The notes: generated by a model from the sequence alone, not told the origin. Shown: positions 32,251 to 43,905, counted from the first letter of the stretch. The stretch is DNA of 64,000 nt from Neoceratodus forsteri (GCA_016271365.2 CM057450.1:1805445967-1805509966), one strand, 5' to 3'. Numbers and translations are program-made.

Positions 32251-34068
32251 GTGGGTCCTGAAGTAGTAAGCCAGGGACTGGCCCTCAGCTTCAAAAAATT
32301 TCCAAAAAAGAGGGCCAAGTCTTTTCCACCTGCATCAATCTCAGAAACCCTTGCCCTAGAGGCAGAGGTTTCCTCTCTTCTAGCTCTCAGAACTATAGAG
32401 AAAGTTCTTACTCAGCACAAGGGAAAAGGACTGTACTCCAGGTATTTCCTTACTCCCAAAGAAAACAGGGGAGTGGCGACCCATCCTAGACCTAATGTAT
32501 TTGAACAAACACATTTCAAAGCCCAAATTCAAAATGGTAACTCTGGGAATAATCCTTCCCTCTCTAAGGCCAGGGGATTGGCTAGCATCACTGGACCTCA
32601 AGGATGCCTACTTCCATATTCCTATCAGGTGCTCCCACAGAAAATACCTCAGATTCGAGTTGCCTTAAGGCCATTATCAATTCAGAGCCATGCCATTCGG
32701 CAAACATCAGCTCCAAGGGTGTTCACAAAGTGCCTTGCAGTAGTGGTGGCTTACCTCAGAAGACAGGGTATCACCATCTTCCCGTATCTGGACGACTGGC
32801 TCTTAGTGGGTCAGTCACCTTTACAGTTCAAGTCAGCACTTCAAACTACCCAGGACCTACTCAGCTCCCTGGGGTTTCTTCTCAACCTTACAAAGTCTGT
32901 CCTTGAACCAGTTCAACTTCTCACCTTTATAGGCATAGAGCTGGACACTGTACAAGCAAAAGCTTTCCTTCCCCTGGCAAGGGTGAAGGCCCTAGTGGAT
33001 CTCGCTTACTCCTTTCGACCTCAGATTTCCCACCCAGCAAGACAGTTCCTCCAGCTCCTGGGCCACATGGCAGCTTCCACGGCAGTGGTGCAGGGAGCAA
33101 GGTTCCAGATGAGGGGCATTCAGTTTCATCTAAGGTCTTTTTGGTCTCAAAAGAAGGATTCACTTACCAAACTGATTCCAGTGACTCAGACTGTGGTCCA
33201 AGCTCTCCAGTGGTGGCTGGACCAGGACAACATCAGACAAGGGGTTCCATTTCTCCCTTAAGTCCCATCAGTAGTTCTAACTACGGATGCTTCTCTCCTA
33301 GGGTGGGGAGCCCACCTGGGAGCCCTGACAGCTCAAGGGGTCTGGTCTCCACAGGAGTCTCTCCTTCATATAAATCTCCTGGAACTCGGGGCAGTTTTCC
33401 TAGCCCTGCAGAGTTTTTCGGATTCAGTCAAGGGCAAGGGCAAGGTGGTCCAAGTCAGAACGGACAACACCACCACAATGTGGTACATCAACAAGCAGGG
33501 AGACACTCGGTCCTCGGCCTTGTTCACAGAAGCCATGAAGCTGTGGTCTCTGGCCTGTTCTCTTCAGACTTCTCTGGTAGCAGTTCACCTTCCAGGGAAG
33601 GACAACGTACTAGCTGATGCTCTGAGCAGAATTTCACAGGGACATCATGAATGGTCCCTGGATCCTTACATCCTGAAGGTCATTTTCTCCAGGTGGGGCA
33701 CTCCAGAGATGCATCTCTTTGCAGCACTGGACAATCATTAACTTCCTCTGTTTTGTTGCAGACCTCCAGTCCTAGGGACGGTTCCCCAGGATGCTCTCTT
33801 TTTGGACTGGAAGGGCAGGTTTCTCTATGCCTTCCCTCCCTTCCATCTGCTGTTCAGAGTTCTGATCAAGATCAGGACTCAACCCTGCACAGTGATACTG
33901 GTGGCTCCAGATTGGGCCAGACAGCCTTGGTATCCTCTACTGCTGTCCTTGTCAGTGTCCGTCCCCTGTCTCTGCCCAGGACATACAATCTCCTGTCCTC
34001 CTCCCAGGGGCGGATCTGGTACCCCAGTCTCCAGTCTCTCATTCTCAAGGCCTGGCTCTTGAAGAGTT
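32251..34068 (+). pseudogene. DIRS reverse transcriptase/RNase H (pol)
   Basis: One frame runs from 32251. RT catalytic motif ITIFPYLDDWLLVG lies near 32770-32812 and LGFLLNLTKSVLEP near 32870-32910. RNase H follows: LTTDASLLGWGAHLG near 33275-33320, LLELGAVFLALQSF, VRTDNTTTMWYINKQG and PGKDNVLADALSR. In-frame stops fall at 33259-33261 (between RT and RNase H) and 33739-33741 (after RNase H), each a lone nonsense codon with the frame continuing. Between ~32460 and ~32705 the protein reads out of register: RT blocks (EWRPILDL, LASLDLKDAYFHIPI) are encoded one frame over. One extra base is compensated by one missing base. Confidence 0.92.
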
Positions 34069-34074
34069 AGAATA

Positions 34075-35105
34075 TGCAGCACTACATCTTTCTCAGGGAG
34101 TTCTGGATATTCTGAAGGTCTCCAGGAAGCCTTCCACTAGAAAAACTTACAACTCCAAATGGAAAAGGTTCAGTATTTGGTGCTCACAGAAAGTCATCCT
34201 GTCTGATTCTGCAGACATTTCCACAACCTTAGACTATCTAGTTCATCTGAATGGTCTAGGCCTTAGGCCTGCCACTCTGAAGGTTCATCTAGCAGCTGTC
34301 TCTGCATTCCTCTCAGCAGGGAAGGGCTCTTCCCTGGCATCTCATCCTGTTTTCAGAAAGTTTTTCAAAGGTCTGGTTCACATGAACCCTCCCTTTAGGG
34401 AGCCCACTCCGCCTTGGGATCTTAATGTCTGCATAGCTCAGTTTATGCAGCCACCCTTGAACCTCTGGCTTCGGCCAAATTGAAGTACTTGACCTGGAAA
34501 ACTGTGTTCCTGGTAGCTATTACTTCTGTCAGGCGGATTAGTGAGTTACAGGCTCTGTCAGTTGAACCTGACTTCATCTCCTTCCATAGGGACAAAGTGG
34601 TCCTAAGAACCAATAGGAGGTTCTTGCCCAAAGTAGTATCAGATTTTCATCTGAACCAGTCTGTATCTCTCCCTGTGTTTTTCACTAACCATTCTTCTTC
34701 AGGTGAAAGAAGGTTACACAGTCTGGATGTTAAGAGGGCGCTTAGCTACTACATTGAGCTTACTAAAACACATAGAAATGACTGTCTTCAATTGTTTCTC
34801 ACTGATGGTGAAGTGGGGAAAGGTAAGCCTGCCACTAAAAGAACTATTGCCAGGTGGATTGTTTCTTGTATACAATTTTGTTATGACTAGCTGGGTAGGA
34901 TGCCCCCTTCAGGCCTGAGGGCTCACTCAACTAGGGGTACAGCTGCTTCTCTAGCTGCGGCTAGAGATATACCTTTGTTAGAGATCTGCAAAGCAGCCAC
35001 CTGAAAAACAGTACATACTTTCACCAAGCATTACTCCCTAGACATCCAGGCTAGGAGTGATGCTAGGTTCAGCACAGCAGTACTGCAGAGCCTCTTCCCA
35101 AAGTA
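34075..35105 (+). pseudogene. DIRS tyrosine recombinase
   Basis: N-terminal core-binding region: KPSTRKTYNSKWKRFSIWC (34130-34185), LRPATLKVHLAAVSAFL and FRKFFKGLVH. Catalytic region from ~34480: KYLTWKTVFLVAITSVRRISEL (first Arg), FHRDKVVLRTNRRFLP, GEVGKGKPATKRT, AHSTRGTAAS (H-x-x-R, ~34922-34950) and TKHYSLDIQ (Tyr, ~35022-35046). R, HxxR and Y are all encoded. Stops at 34888-34890 (TAG) and near 35002 (TGA, probably from the Trp codon of ATWK) interrupt it. DIRS recombinases insert a circular DNA intermediate rather than using an integrase. Confidence 0.93.
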
Positions 35106-35143
35106 GGTTCTGCATGCCCTTCTCCATAGGGAACTGCTTTGTA

Positions 35144-35262
35144 GTCTGCATTATGTCTGAATACAGCAAGACTTCATGTTGTTTGAAGAAAAAATTACTC
35201 ACCATAGTAATGTTGTTTCTTTTAATGGAGTCTTGCTATATTCAGACCTCCCCCCCCTCCGC
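35144..35262 (+). repeat. DIRS internal complementary region
   Basis: GTCTGAATACAGCAAGACTT…GTTGTTTG (35155-35185) is the reverse complement of the element's left tip. AAGAAAAAATTACTCACC…GGAGTCTTGCTATATTCAG (35186-35246) is the reverse complement of its right tip. So the two tips are joined here head to head, which matches the DIRS model in which this region templates completion and circularisation. Confidence 0.9.
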
Positions 35263-35517
35263 CTCCCCTCTCAGAACCTGGGTTTTGGGAAGTGGGCTGG
35301 CAGGTACAGTGTTGCACCTCAGGGGTGTACCTTGTACCCTGCCTGTTGGGTGGGGTAGATGTTGTTGTTATTTTTTCTGGTGTTTCATACTTAAATATTG
35401 TCACTACCTTTCCTTCTTGGGTTCTCGACTTGAGTCTTTTGGGCCCAAAAAGAACCTTTTGCCCTTTGGCTATATGTTTGAACAATTTCCATACTGTAGT
35501 ATATTAGTTAGTGTGCT

Positions 35518-35719
35518 TGTAAGAATCTGACAGTTACACTGGGAAGTACCACAGACAGAGGTTTGAAAACCGAGCTTGAGCTCAATGTTCTATGCTTCTG
35601 CATAGAGTTAACTCTTTCCTCTCCGGGGCAGTTCAAGTGCTGGGGCTAACTGCATTATATCTGAATACAGCAAGACTCCATTAGAAGAAACAAAATTACT
35701 GTGGTGAGTAATTTTTTCT
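35518..35719 (-). repeat. Right inverted terminal repeat of the DIRS
   Basis: It pairs with 30003-30173. The extra right tip (35681-35719, TTAGAAGAAACAAAATTACT…TTTTTTCTT) has its complement in the internal region at 35186-35225. Confidence 0.92.
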
Positions 35720-35799
35720 TATGGTGTGTCCTTTTTAGCACTAGCAGACCATGTTCCAGACACTTGAACAAGTGCTCGTCTGCATAGCGTGCCACTCGC

Positions 35800-36150
35800 C
35801 AATCTGAAGTTAAAGTTATCTGGTTGATCCTGCATTTTCCAACAGTGAGTGAGTGAGGACAGTGGGCAGCAGGACATGTGAGAGGCTATGGTTTGAGTGT
35901 TAGAATGCTGATGTCAACTCCAGGTGTAAAGGAGGTAGCATTGGCAAGAGGCAGAAGTATATTTTGTTTTGCTTATTTTAGAGTTTGATCATGTATGTGC
36001 TTGATCCTGCCTTTCCTAAGTGTTTAAAATGTGAGCAGTGAGTGATGATTGTGGGCTGACGGATAGGTGAGGGGCTGTGCAGTGCTTTGTGTGCTGGCGT
36101 CAGCGCCAAGAAACAGAAGTTTTAAAATCTCTTTTTTGTGGTTATTTATT
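35800..36150 (+). repeat. Degenerate two-unit direct repeat
   Basis: Unit 1 (~35820-35935) and unit 2 (~36000-36110) share TTGATCCTGC(A/C)TTTCC, GCAGTGAGTGA-like, GTGGGC…GTGAG(A)GGCT and (A)TGCTGATGTCA…CC / GTGCTGGCGTCAGCGCC, in the same order. No coding or named family. Confidence 0.5.
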
Positions 36151-36423
36151 TTTAATTGCTGCCAGGGAAGTAACTGAAGTCATAGAAAAGAGGCAGAGGT
36201 AAGGAAGAGGAGAGGAGGAGTGGGTATGGAGTGAGTGCTGCTGATGGCAGCAGATGTGACACAGTGGAAACAAGAAATGAAAGGCATGTTAGTGACTTCC
36301 GATGACATCACCTGGCAGATGGCAGCTTAGTCTGATGCTCTGCTCGCTCGCTAAACATTTAACTCCATCTAATTAAGCAGAAAATAAAATTTGTTGTAAA
36401 AACGAGCTTTTTTAATAGTAGAA

Positions 36424-37456
36424 ATGTCCACGAGGCACAAAATCAGAGAATCGGCAGCAAATACGGTGCAGAAAATCGGAAAGCAGTCTACCCTCAACTG
36501 GCCGGCCTCCACGGCTTCATCTGGACCCGCGGCAGCCCCGATTGAGAATCGCTTCGGGCTTGAAGCAGAAGACGACCGAGAGCAAGATTACACTATCACG
36601 TCCAAACAACTTATCAGGCAGCTGCAGAAGATCAGGGACACCCTTACCAAGTTGGAATCCCTAGTAGCTGATAATAAGAGGGATATCCAGGCTGTGGAAC
36701 ACCGAACTGTGGCACTTGAAGAGGCGACCACAGGCCTGATGACTACGGTGGGGGTGCATAATTCTGCGTTGCTGGACTTGAACCGGAGGGAAATGGAACT
36801 GTTCAATAGAATAGAGGTGCTTGAGAATCGCAGTCGTCATAACAAAGTGCGATTGCATGGATTGCCCGAAAAATCTGAGTCAAGGGATATGACTCGATAC
36901 ATGGAAGGGCTCTTAAAAGAGATCCTGCCCTTGCCTCAGGAGCTGCAGCTTAACCTAATACAAGCACATAGATCGTTTTTAGCTCCACCAAAGGACAGCA
37001 ATGCCAGACCGTGATCCATTGTAATGGCCTTCTTTGATTTTCGGGTAAAAGAGCAGGTACTCAAGGTGGCCTGGAGCAAAAAAGAAATATTTTTCAGGGA
37101 CAAGCGCCTGTTTTTAGAACACGATTACACTCCTGCGACTGTGTAGCAATGGCGCAAGGTGTTGGTGGTCCAAAGGCAAGGGCCTGAAGGCGTTCCTTGA
37201 GTATCCAGCCCGTTTGAAGGTGATCACCCCCGATGGTATTAAAAGATTCCAGGAGTTAAAGGATGCAGATAATTTTTTGAAGGCTATGGGCATTTCAGTT
37301 GAGGAGCACACCCGCAGACGCTGGGAGGAAGATCTTCAGTGGCTGGAGTGGCACCAGGTTTCGGGTCCTCTTTCTACAGAAAGGAGAGCCAAAGATCTTT
37401 GGAGGGCAGTACTAGAGAAAGGCACATCTAAAGAACAACTGAAATCTACAAACTAG
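36424..37456 (+). pseudogene. L1 ORF1
   Basis: The N-terminal region is followed by a coiled-coil-like stretch (QLQKIRDTLTKLESLVADNKRDIQ, codons ~60-90) and the LENRSRHNKVRLHGLPE block (codons ~135-152), which starts the RNA-recognition domain in L1 ORF1 proteins (usual form 'ENRSRRNNLRI.G.PE'). A TGA at 37012-37014 interrupts it; the same frame continues MAFFDFRVKEQVLKVAWSKK and FLEHDYTPATV, then a TAG near 37144. After a shift near 37165, 37214-37456 holds the C-terminal domain (ITPDGIKRFQELKDADNFLKAMGI). ORF1p is the nucleic-acid chaperone of L1. Both stops could be single C-to-T changes. Confidence 0.88.
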
Positions 37457-38269
37457 CCCCTATGAAGGATCCCCAAGCCACAAAGAGAAGTGAACTTTCG
37501 GATGTGCGCTGATTAAATGTAAGCATGAGGCAGGGGCTTAAGTTTAAGTACCAGACTCAACTAAGGGGACATAGCATTTTCTGAACCTCTTTTCACCATT
37601 AAGTGGGAAGGAGGAAAGTGAGACTGGAGCATTTGTGTTATAGTAAAATGGATGGAGTTTCAGGCTTGAAGTCTGATCTGATGGGGTGGGGAGGAGGAGA
37701 AATGAAATATAACAGAAAAGGCTGTTGAAAGTCCTGGGCCACATCAGAAGTTTCTGACTGTCTCCCAACCATTCCCCCCTCTCTCTTCCTGTCCCCCTTT
37801 TTTCAAGGGGGTATTATCACTAGGCCGACCTTTCAGTTCGCAACCACTAAAAAGGTGGGCGACAGAAGACGGCCACCAGTAGACACACCTAGATCAGTAA
37901 GCTTGTGTCACGAAGGTGACGACTCCCCCCTTAGCCGGTCTATAACACTAAGAGGAGTTAGCAAACCTTTGTGTGTACCATCTTTCTCCCCTTGCCAGTC
38001 GATTCCTTAATAAGGGTGAAGGCTTGGGGGAGATTGTAGAGGCGTTTTGTACCTTGAGGTCACGTATTCATTTAGGGGCAAGACCATCGAGCCCCACTTA
38101 AAATGATTATAGTTTCTCCATAGAAGGTTATTAAGAGGATTTGTTGAGATGTTAAAGTTGAAATATTTGTTCAATTTTTCCAAGTTAATTATTGTTAAAA
38201 ATGCTGTGTGTATGTTAAAAAGTGGTCGTGCTGCAGGAGGTGTGTGGCCCCCTTCTGGTGACATCCAGG

Positions 38270-41200
38270 ATGGGAACCCTTAAAGTTATTATGTATAATG
38301 TGAGAGGTCTGCATAGTCCCATAAAACGCTTCAGGCTTCTGCAGGAATTATACAGACAAAAGGCTGACATTGTGTTCCTTCAAGAAATGCACCTCGGGCC
38401 TGAAGATCATAAAAAGTTAAAAAGGTCTTGGGTGGGGGAAGTGCATGCATAGGACACACACGGAAAATAGGTGTTGCCATCCTGTTTAGGAAGAATTGCC
38501 CACTTAGGGTGACGGATGCATTCACGGACCCCGAAGGCCGTTTCGTTCAGGTAGTGGGAGATCTGGTGGAGCACAAGGTAAATTTACTGAATGTTTATGC
38601 CCCCAATGAGGAACAGCTGCGAAGCACCTTATTCTTGGAAACCCTTACTAGGGTGAAGGTTGATCCTAGTAGTATAAACATCATAGGGGGAGATTTCAAT
38701 ATGATTCTGTCCCCCCTCTTGGACAGGTCGGGACAAGGGGGTTCGGGACTCAAACCCAGGTCATCTTCCACTCTAGAAAATTATGACCAAATTTGGTCTG
38801 CTTGACATTTGGAGAAGCTTGAATCTGAGAGAGAAAGATTATAGCTTCTTTTCACCCAGACATAATCTGTATTCTAGACTAGACTTCTTTCTGGTGTCCG
38901 CAGAGTGGGCCCATTTGGTGGAAGCATCAAAGATTGGCATTTCTACACTTTCAGACCATGCCCCGGTTAGTGTCTCTCTCCATTTTGGAGAGATGGAGAG
39001 GGACTCAACCTGTAGGTTAAACACCAGTCTGCTAAACCGGGCAGATTTTAAAGAAATGGTTTCAGGAGAGATCAAATCCTTTCTAGAGCTGAATGAGGCG
39101 GATAATACCCCGCCACATATGGTCTGGGAGGCCTTGAAGGCTTACCTACGGGGCAAAATAATATCCTTTTCCTCCCACCAAAAAAGCTAAATATGAGACA
39201 TCAGTGGGAATTAGAACGAGAAATAGCCTCGTTGGAGGCCCTGCACAAGAAAAATAAGAACTCAGAGTTAGGCAAGATTAAAGGCTGTCAGGAGAGAATT
39301 AGGAAAATTATTAGATTAGAAAATTGAAGCTAAGCTCAGGTATACAAAACAGTTTTATTGTGAGCATGGAAACAAAGCAGGGACCTTACTGGAGGCTCAG
39401 CTCAGGAGAGAGACCGTTAATAGGACGGTGTTAAAATTGAAGGTAAACTCCCAGGAAACATTGACAGGTAGGCCAAGGAAGATTGCAAAAGAGTTTGCAA
39501 CCTACTGTGAAGCCTTATATGGTCAGGAAAGGGGTCCCAACCACACACAGGAGGTGGAGGAATATTTGGGCTCCATAGATTTACCACAATTAAGTGGAGT
39601 AGGGAGAGAGGAGTTGGGCGCCTATATATTCCAAAAAGAGCTTAAACAACACATTATGAATCAGAAAAAACTGCAAGGCCCCAGGGCTAGTTGGGCTCCC
39701 TACAGAATTTTATAAGGCCTTCTTGCCAGATCTAATGCCCATTCTATAAAGAACCCTGAACTCAATATTGTTGAAGTCCAGTCCAGCCCCACCGTCGTGG
39801 AAGTATGCACAAATTAGCGTTCTCCCCAAACTGGGGAAAGATCCCCAAGAGTGTGGTTCATACAGGCCAATTTCCTTGCTAAACAACAACCTTAACATTT
39901 TTTCCGGGGTCCTGGCGAATCGGTTGCAAAAAGTTATAGGCTCCTTGGTTCACCATAACCAAGCAGGCTTTATTAGGGATAGACTCATACAAGATAATAT
40001 TAGAAGATTCCTAAACATTATTTCATTCCAAAAAGGTAAACAATTTCAAATTGCAGTAGGAGTCGATGCCGAAAAGGCGTTCGACCGAGTCGATTGGCTC
40101 TATCTTAAAAAAGTCATATAAATTAGGCCTGGGAGAGAAATTCATAGAAGCAATCTTCAGTTTGTATGAGGATCCGGAAGCCTTGGTTAGGTTGAACGAG
40201 TGTGTGTGTCCGACCGGTTTCAGTTACACAGGGGAACTAAACAGGGGTGTCCTTTGTCGCCCTTACTCTTTGCCCTCTCATTAGAGCCCCTGGCGATGAA
40301 GATCCGGGACAATGCATTAATAAAAGGGATAATGGTGGGATGTGTTAATCAAAAAATTGCGTTATATGCAGATGATGCAGTGCTCTTTTTGTCGGACCCT
40401 CCTAGCTCCCCCCCTTGTTAAAGGACCTTGAGCAGTTTCAAAAAGTAGCAGGCTACAAGATCAATAAGGATAAGTCTGAGGCCCTTATGCTAAGCGGCTC
40501 TCCCCCCTCCGAATTCAACTCATATTTCCCTTTCACATGGGCAAATAAGAACACACTAAGATACCTGGGGATACAGATCTCGAGAGACTTATCAAAACTG
40601 TTTCCCAGCAATTATATGAACTTCTTCACACAATGAAGGAAGATCTTGCCAGATGGCAAATTCTGCCCCACTCTCTATATGGTAGAACTCAGGTTCTTAA
40701 AATGAACATTCTACCACGTTTTTTGTTCCTTTTCCAAACACTACCAATCTCCATCCCAGACTACTTTTGGAAAGAACTAAACACTGCGATAAAGAGGTTT
40801 GTGTGGAGTGGTGGAAGGCCACGGCTCTTGCACACCCTTTTGACAACCCTCAGAACTGGAGGTGGCCTGGGGCTTCCAGACTTTAAGAAATATTATCTGG
40901 CAGCACAGGGACCATAGCTCTGGTCTTGGTTCAAACAAAGAGAGGAATCAGGGTAGTATGGCATTGAAAGGGCTCAATTGGGGGGGGGTCACCCTTTATG
41001 GACAATAGCTATGGGGAAAATCACTTCGACCATTTGGGCTAAAACTGTTAATCCCTGGACAAAGCACACCATTAGGTCCTTACTAAAAATAAAGCAACTA
41101 TTAGATACACCTAATGATTTGGGGCCACTTTCATTGATCAGATACCATGTGGATTTTATACCCCCCACCCTCGATGGAGGATATGCGTACTGGGAAAGTC

Positions 41201-42090
41201 GGGGCTTGGTCTGTTTTGTACAGTTTTTCTTGCAAGGGGAGTACATGAGTTTTGCCCAGCTTCAACACAAGTACAGATTAAGAAATGAGGACCATTTTAG
41301 GTTTTTACAGGTTAGAAACTTCCTCCAGAGGGATGAAAACCAAGTAAATGTACTTAGGAGTCGATCTGAGTTGGAGGACCTGTTTTTCTGGTGGGTTCGC
41401 CTGTCAGCAAAAATGAAACCAACATCACAGTTGCACTCCCTGCAAGTAGATAAGACACCCCCCCCATGGAGCGAGCAGCTGCGCTTAAAATGGGAGATCG
41501 AATCACAGGATCAGATCTCGACATATAACTGGACATGAAGACTGGAAAAAGGTTGGGAGGTTACCTCGTCACCATCACTGAGGGAGTTTAATTGGAAAGT
41601 AATTACTAGATTATTTTTGACCCCTTCTCGTACAAACCATTTTAGTCCTTCCGGCTCAGATAGATGTTGGAGAAGGTGCAGGGACAGAGGTACACATTGG
41701 CACATATTCTGGGGATGCCCAATATTGACAACATTCTGGCAACAGGTACATGCAAAAATCCAGGTAATACTAGAGTCCCCTTACCCTTGTTCCTTCCAAG
41801 CCTTGGTGTTGGGCCTGGGAGTGCAGGTCGGTGGGGCTAGGGGAAAACATAAATTATTCATAACCATAAATTAAGTGCATAACCATCAGATGGCTCTCTC
41901 CAGACCCTCCGACAATCTCCACGCGGCTCCAGAAGATGGAGGAGTTAGAGAAGATGGAAAGGATAACGGCCTCAATTCATTTACGTTTGGAGAGGTTCCT
42001 ACGGGATTGGTCCCCATGGCTTACCAGGGCTCCCTCATTGGAGGAGAGGTAAAAGGCCTGGAGTGGGAAGGCAGGGAGGACTCCTGATAG
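38270..42090 (+). pseudogene. L1 ORF2 (endonuclease and reverse transcriptase)
   Basis: Endonuclease: KVIMYNVRGLHSPIKR and ADIVFLQEMHL (38280-38395), a shift near 38445, INIIGGDFNMILSPLLDRSG (38670-38735), YSRLDFFLVSAEW and STLSDHAPVSV (38945-38970; catalytic SDH). RT: VLPKLGKDPQECGSYRPISLLN (39820-39885), NQAGFIRDRLIQDNIRRFLN, VDAEKAFDRVDWLY (motif A, ~40062-40105), GTKQGCPLSPLLFALSLEPLA (~40225-40290), IALYADDAVLFLS (catalytic YADD, ~40357-40395). The C-terminal Cys/His motif is CWRRCRDRGTHWHIFWGCP (41665-41720). There are at least six shifts or stops. The GTKQGCPLSP and C-terminal knuckle place it in the L1/Tx1 group. Confidence 0.92.
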
Positions 42091-42575
42091 AGTCATAGAC
42101 TGAAGTTTTTCAAATATATTTCTTTCTGTTCATTTTTAGACAGCAATGACCACACACAATAACAAAAAGTTTTATTTAATAGGTCAGCATTTACTTTATT
42201 TAAGTTAAAGTTCAGTTTTCAGGTTCCTTGGTTTGCTATTAATTGAAGCATGGTAATCCACATGTAGACTGCAGATCCTGGGAAAATAGAGGATGAAGAG
42301 GGTCTTTGGACATAAGACCGCTGGAGAGTCCAGGGGAGACAACTGCTGCACCATCCTCTGGCGTATCCAGTGTGGACTCAGTTAACAGACATTTCACCCC
42401 CTCCTGGGAATGCAAGGACAGTAAAATCAGATTGTATGATCGTCTTGTGTATAACTAATTAACTGTGGAATACATGCCTGTAATTGTGCCTGTTGAAGGT
42501 AATTGTAATGATCTGTATCTATTTTAACAAAGAAAAAAAATGAAGTAAAAAAAAAAAAAAAAAAAGGCATGTTAG

Positions 42576-43334
42576 GGCAGAATTTAAATTATTTTTAATA
42601 AAGGTAGTAGGTACTGATTGTGAGGAAAGTATGTTTTTTTTTTTCTTTGAGAAAGACAGCATGAGAAGTGACTGCAATGTGAGACTGAGCTGAAGCCTTG
42701 GGGGGTTGGGGGGCATGTAGTCTGATCTAGTTCAACATGTAGTTTCCTCTAATCTAAATGTAAACACCTATACATTTTCTTTCTCCCTCCAACTACTGGA
42801 CGCAAGGCTAAGCCCTGTAACCAGCACAAGGAGGGAGAATGTGTGTTTTCTGGGTAAAAATATTAGAATTTGTTTGTTAAGGGGTCATGATGAGCCAACA
42901 AATTCAATAACACTAAACTTGTTGACCAATTTTGTATCAAAATTCCAGTACAACAGAAAACCTGTGCCGGGCAACCAAAGTTAAGGTTGTCCGTGGGTAA
43001 CTTAATTAAAAAAAACCTTCCGAGCCTGGGTGATAGCTTTGTGGGGCTCCAGCCAGACTGATCTTTAAGGTGAAAACAGGCCCTTTTCCTTTGCTTTGTC
43101 TTCCTCCCCTGTATCCCAAGTGGGAAGAAGTAACTGGAAAGATCCCTGCCCCCTAACTGGTGTTCATGATAGGGAGAGTGACTGGTGGAAATCTTAAATG
43201 GGGGCCTCCTGCAGTAGTTTGTCCACTACTTGTCTCATCCTGTGCATTTGGGGGGCCCTATCATGCATACTGGAAGGATCAGAAAGCCAGTAGAGCCTGC
43301 TTATTGGAGGGTCTGCTCCAAGTTCCAGATGCCT
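42576..43334. other. Non-coding; includes a repeat shared with 29.45 kb
   Basis: The stretch at 43056-43108 (AGACTGATCTTTAAGGTG, CAGGCCCTTTTCCTTTGC) matches 29449-29500 closely. The region from 42965 (GTGCCGGGCAACC) to 43110 is thus probably part of the same hAT-like non-autonomous family. No gene is seen. Confidence 0.45.
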
Positions 43335-43905
43335 CTCATTAATCAAAGCAAATCAAACTTTATTTTTATAGCGCCTTTCCAAAACCAAGGCGCTGCACAT
43401 AAAACCAAATAAAAATATAACAAAACAAGAAGATAAAATACATTAGACATTAGGGAAGGCAAGGTTAACTCAGTCTTAAATCTATCGACGGTCAGGCATT
43501 CTCTTAGCCAGCGAGGTAGAGAATTCTACAGGGTTGGAGCCGAAAAAGCAAAAGCACGGGCGCCTGATGTTTTTAGTCGTACCCTGGGAATCTCTAGCAA
43601 TCCCTCGTTGGTGGATCGGAGAGGATGGGAGGGGCAGTAGGGAGGTCTTGCAGGTAACCAGGTCCCTGATCATGTAGGGCTTTGAAGGTTAGCAAGCCAA
43701 CCTTAAAGGTGATCCGCCACTGAATAGGCAGCCAGTGCAGTTCGCGGAGCACAGGAGTGATATGACTGGACCTAGAAGTCCCAGTCAAAAACCTGGCTGC
43801 CGCATTCTGCACTAGCTGCAAGCGGCGGATATCAACCCCTGGAAGCCCTAGGTAGAGAGAATTGCAGTAGCACATGGCTGTTCCGTGACATGCCATGGCC
43901 CTGGG
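43335..43905 (-). pseudogene. L2-type LINE 3' end
   Basis: The minus-strand frame 43896-43594 encodes NSLYLGLPGVDIRRLQLVQNAAARFLTGTSR, HITPVLRELHWLPIQWRITFKVGLLTFKALH and GPGYLQDL, the well-known C-terminal block of L2 proteins. The next frame (43673-43482) carries the terminal 'STSLAKRMPD'-type end. The 3' UTR ends in GCGCTATAAAAATAAAGTTTG and TTGATT repeats on the minus strand at 43335-43375. It is 5'-truncated at ~43905. Confidence 0.9.

Larger units (their letters stand above)
30003..35719 (+). mobile_element. Nearly complete DIRS retrotransposon
   Basis: All the structural parts are present: left inverted terminal repeat, gag, RT/RNase H, tyrosine recombinase, internal complementary region and right inverted terminal repeat. 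The left edge is set because the reverse complement of CAAACAACATGAAGTCTTGC (30003-30022) is found exactly at 35166-35185. The right edge is set because the reverse complement of the end at 35681-35719 follows directly at 35186-35225. No longer target duplication is seen, as expected for recombinase-mediated integration. At least two stops in pol, two in the recombinase and several frame changes in gag show that it is inactive but recent relative to the other copies. Confidence 0.93.
36280..42575 (+). mobile_element. Full-length L1 (Tx1/L1-type) with target duplication
   Basis: AAAGGCATGTTAG lies at 36280-36292 and again at 42563-42575, right after a poly-A run (42550-42565). Between them are a ~130 bp 5' leader, ORF1 (36424-37456), ORF2 (38270-42090), a ~450 bp 3' UTR and the tail. 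At ~6.27 kb it is full length for vertebrate L1. The intact duplication shows a single complete target-primed insertion. Both ORFs have stops and shifts, so it is inactive. It is in the same orientation as the DIRS upstream. Confidence 0.92.

Noticed and set aside
30003..35719. Ngaro-type YR retrotransposon
   Set aside because: Ngaro elements have split direct repeats. Here the termini are inverted and there is an internal complementary region, which is DIRS architecture.
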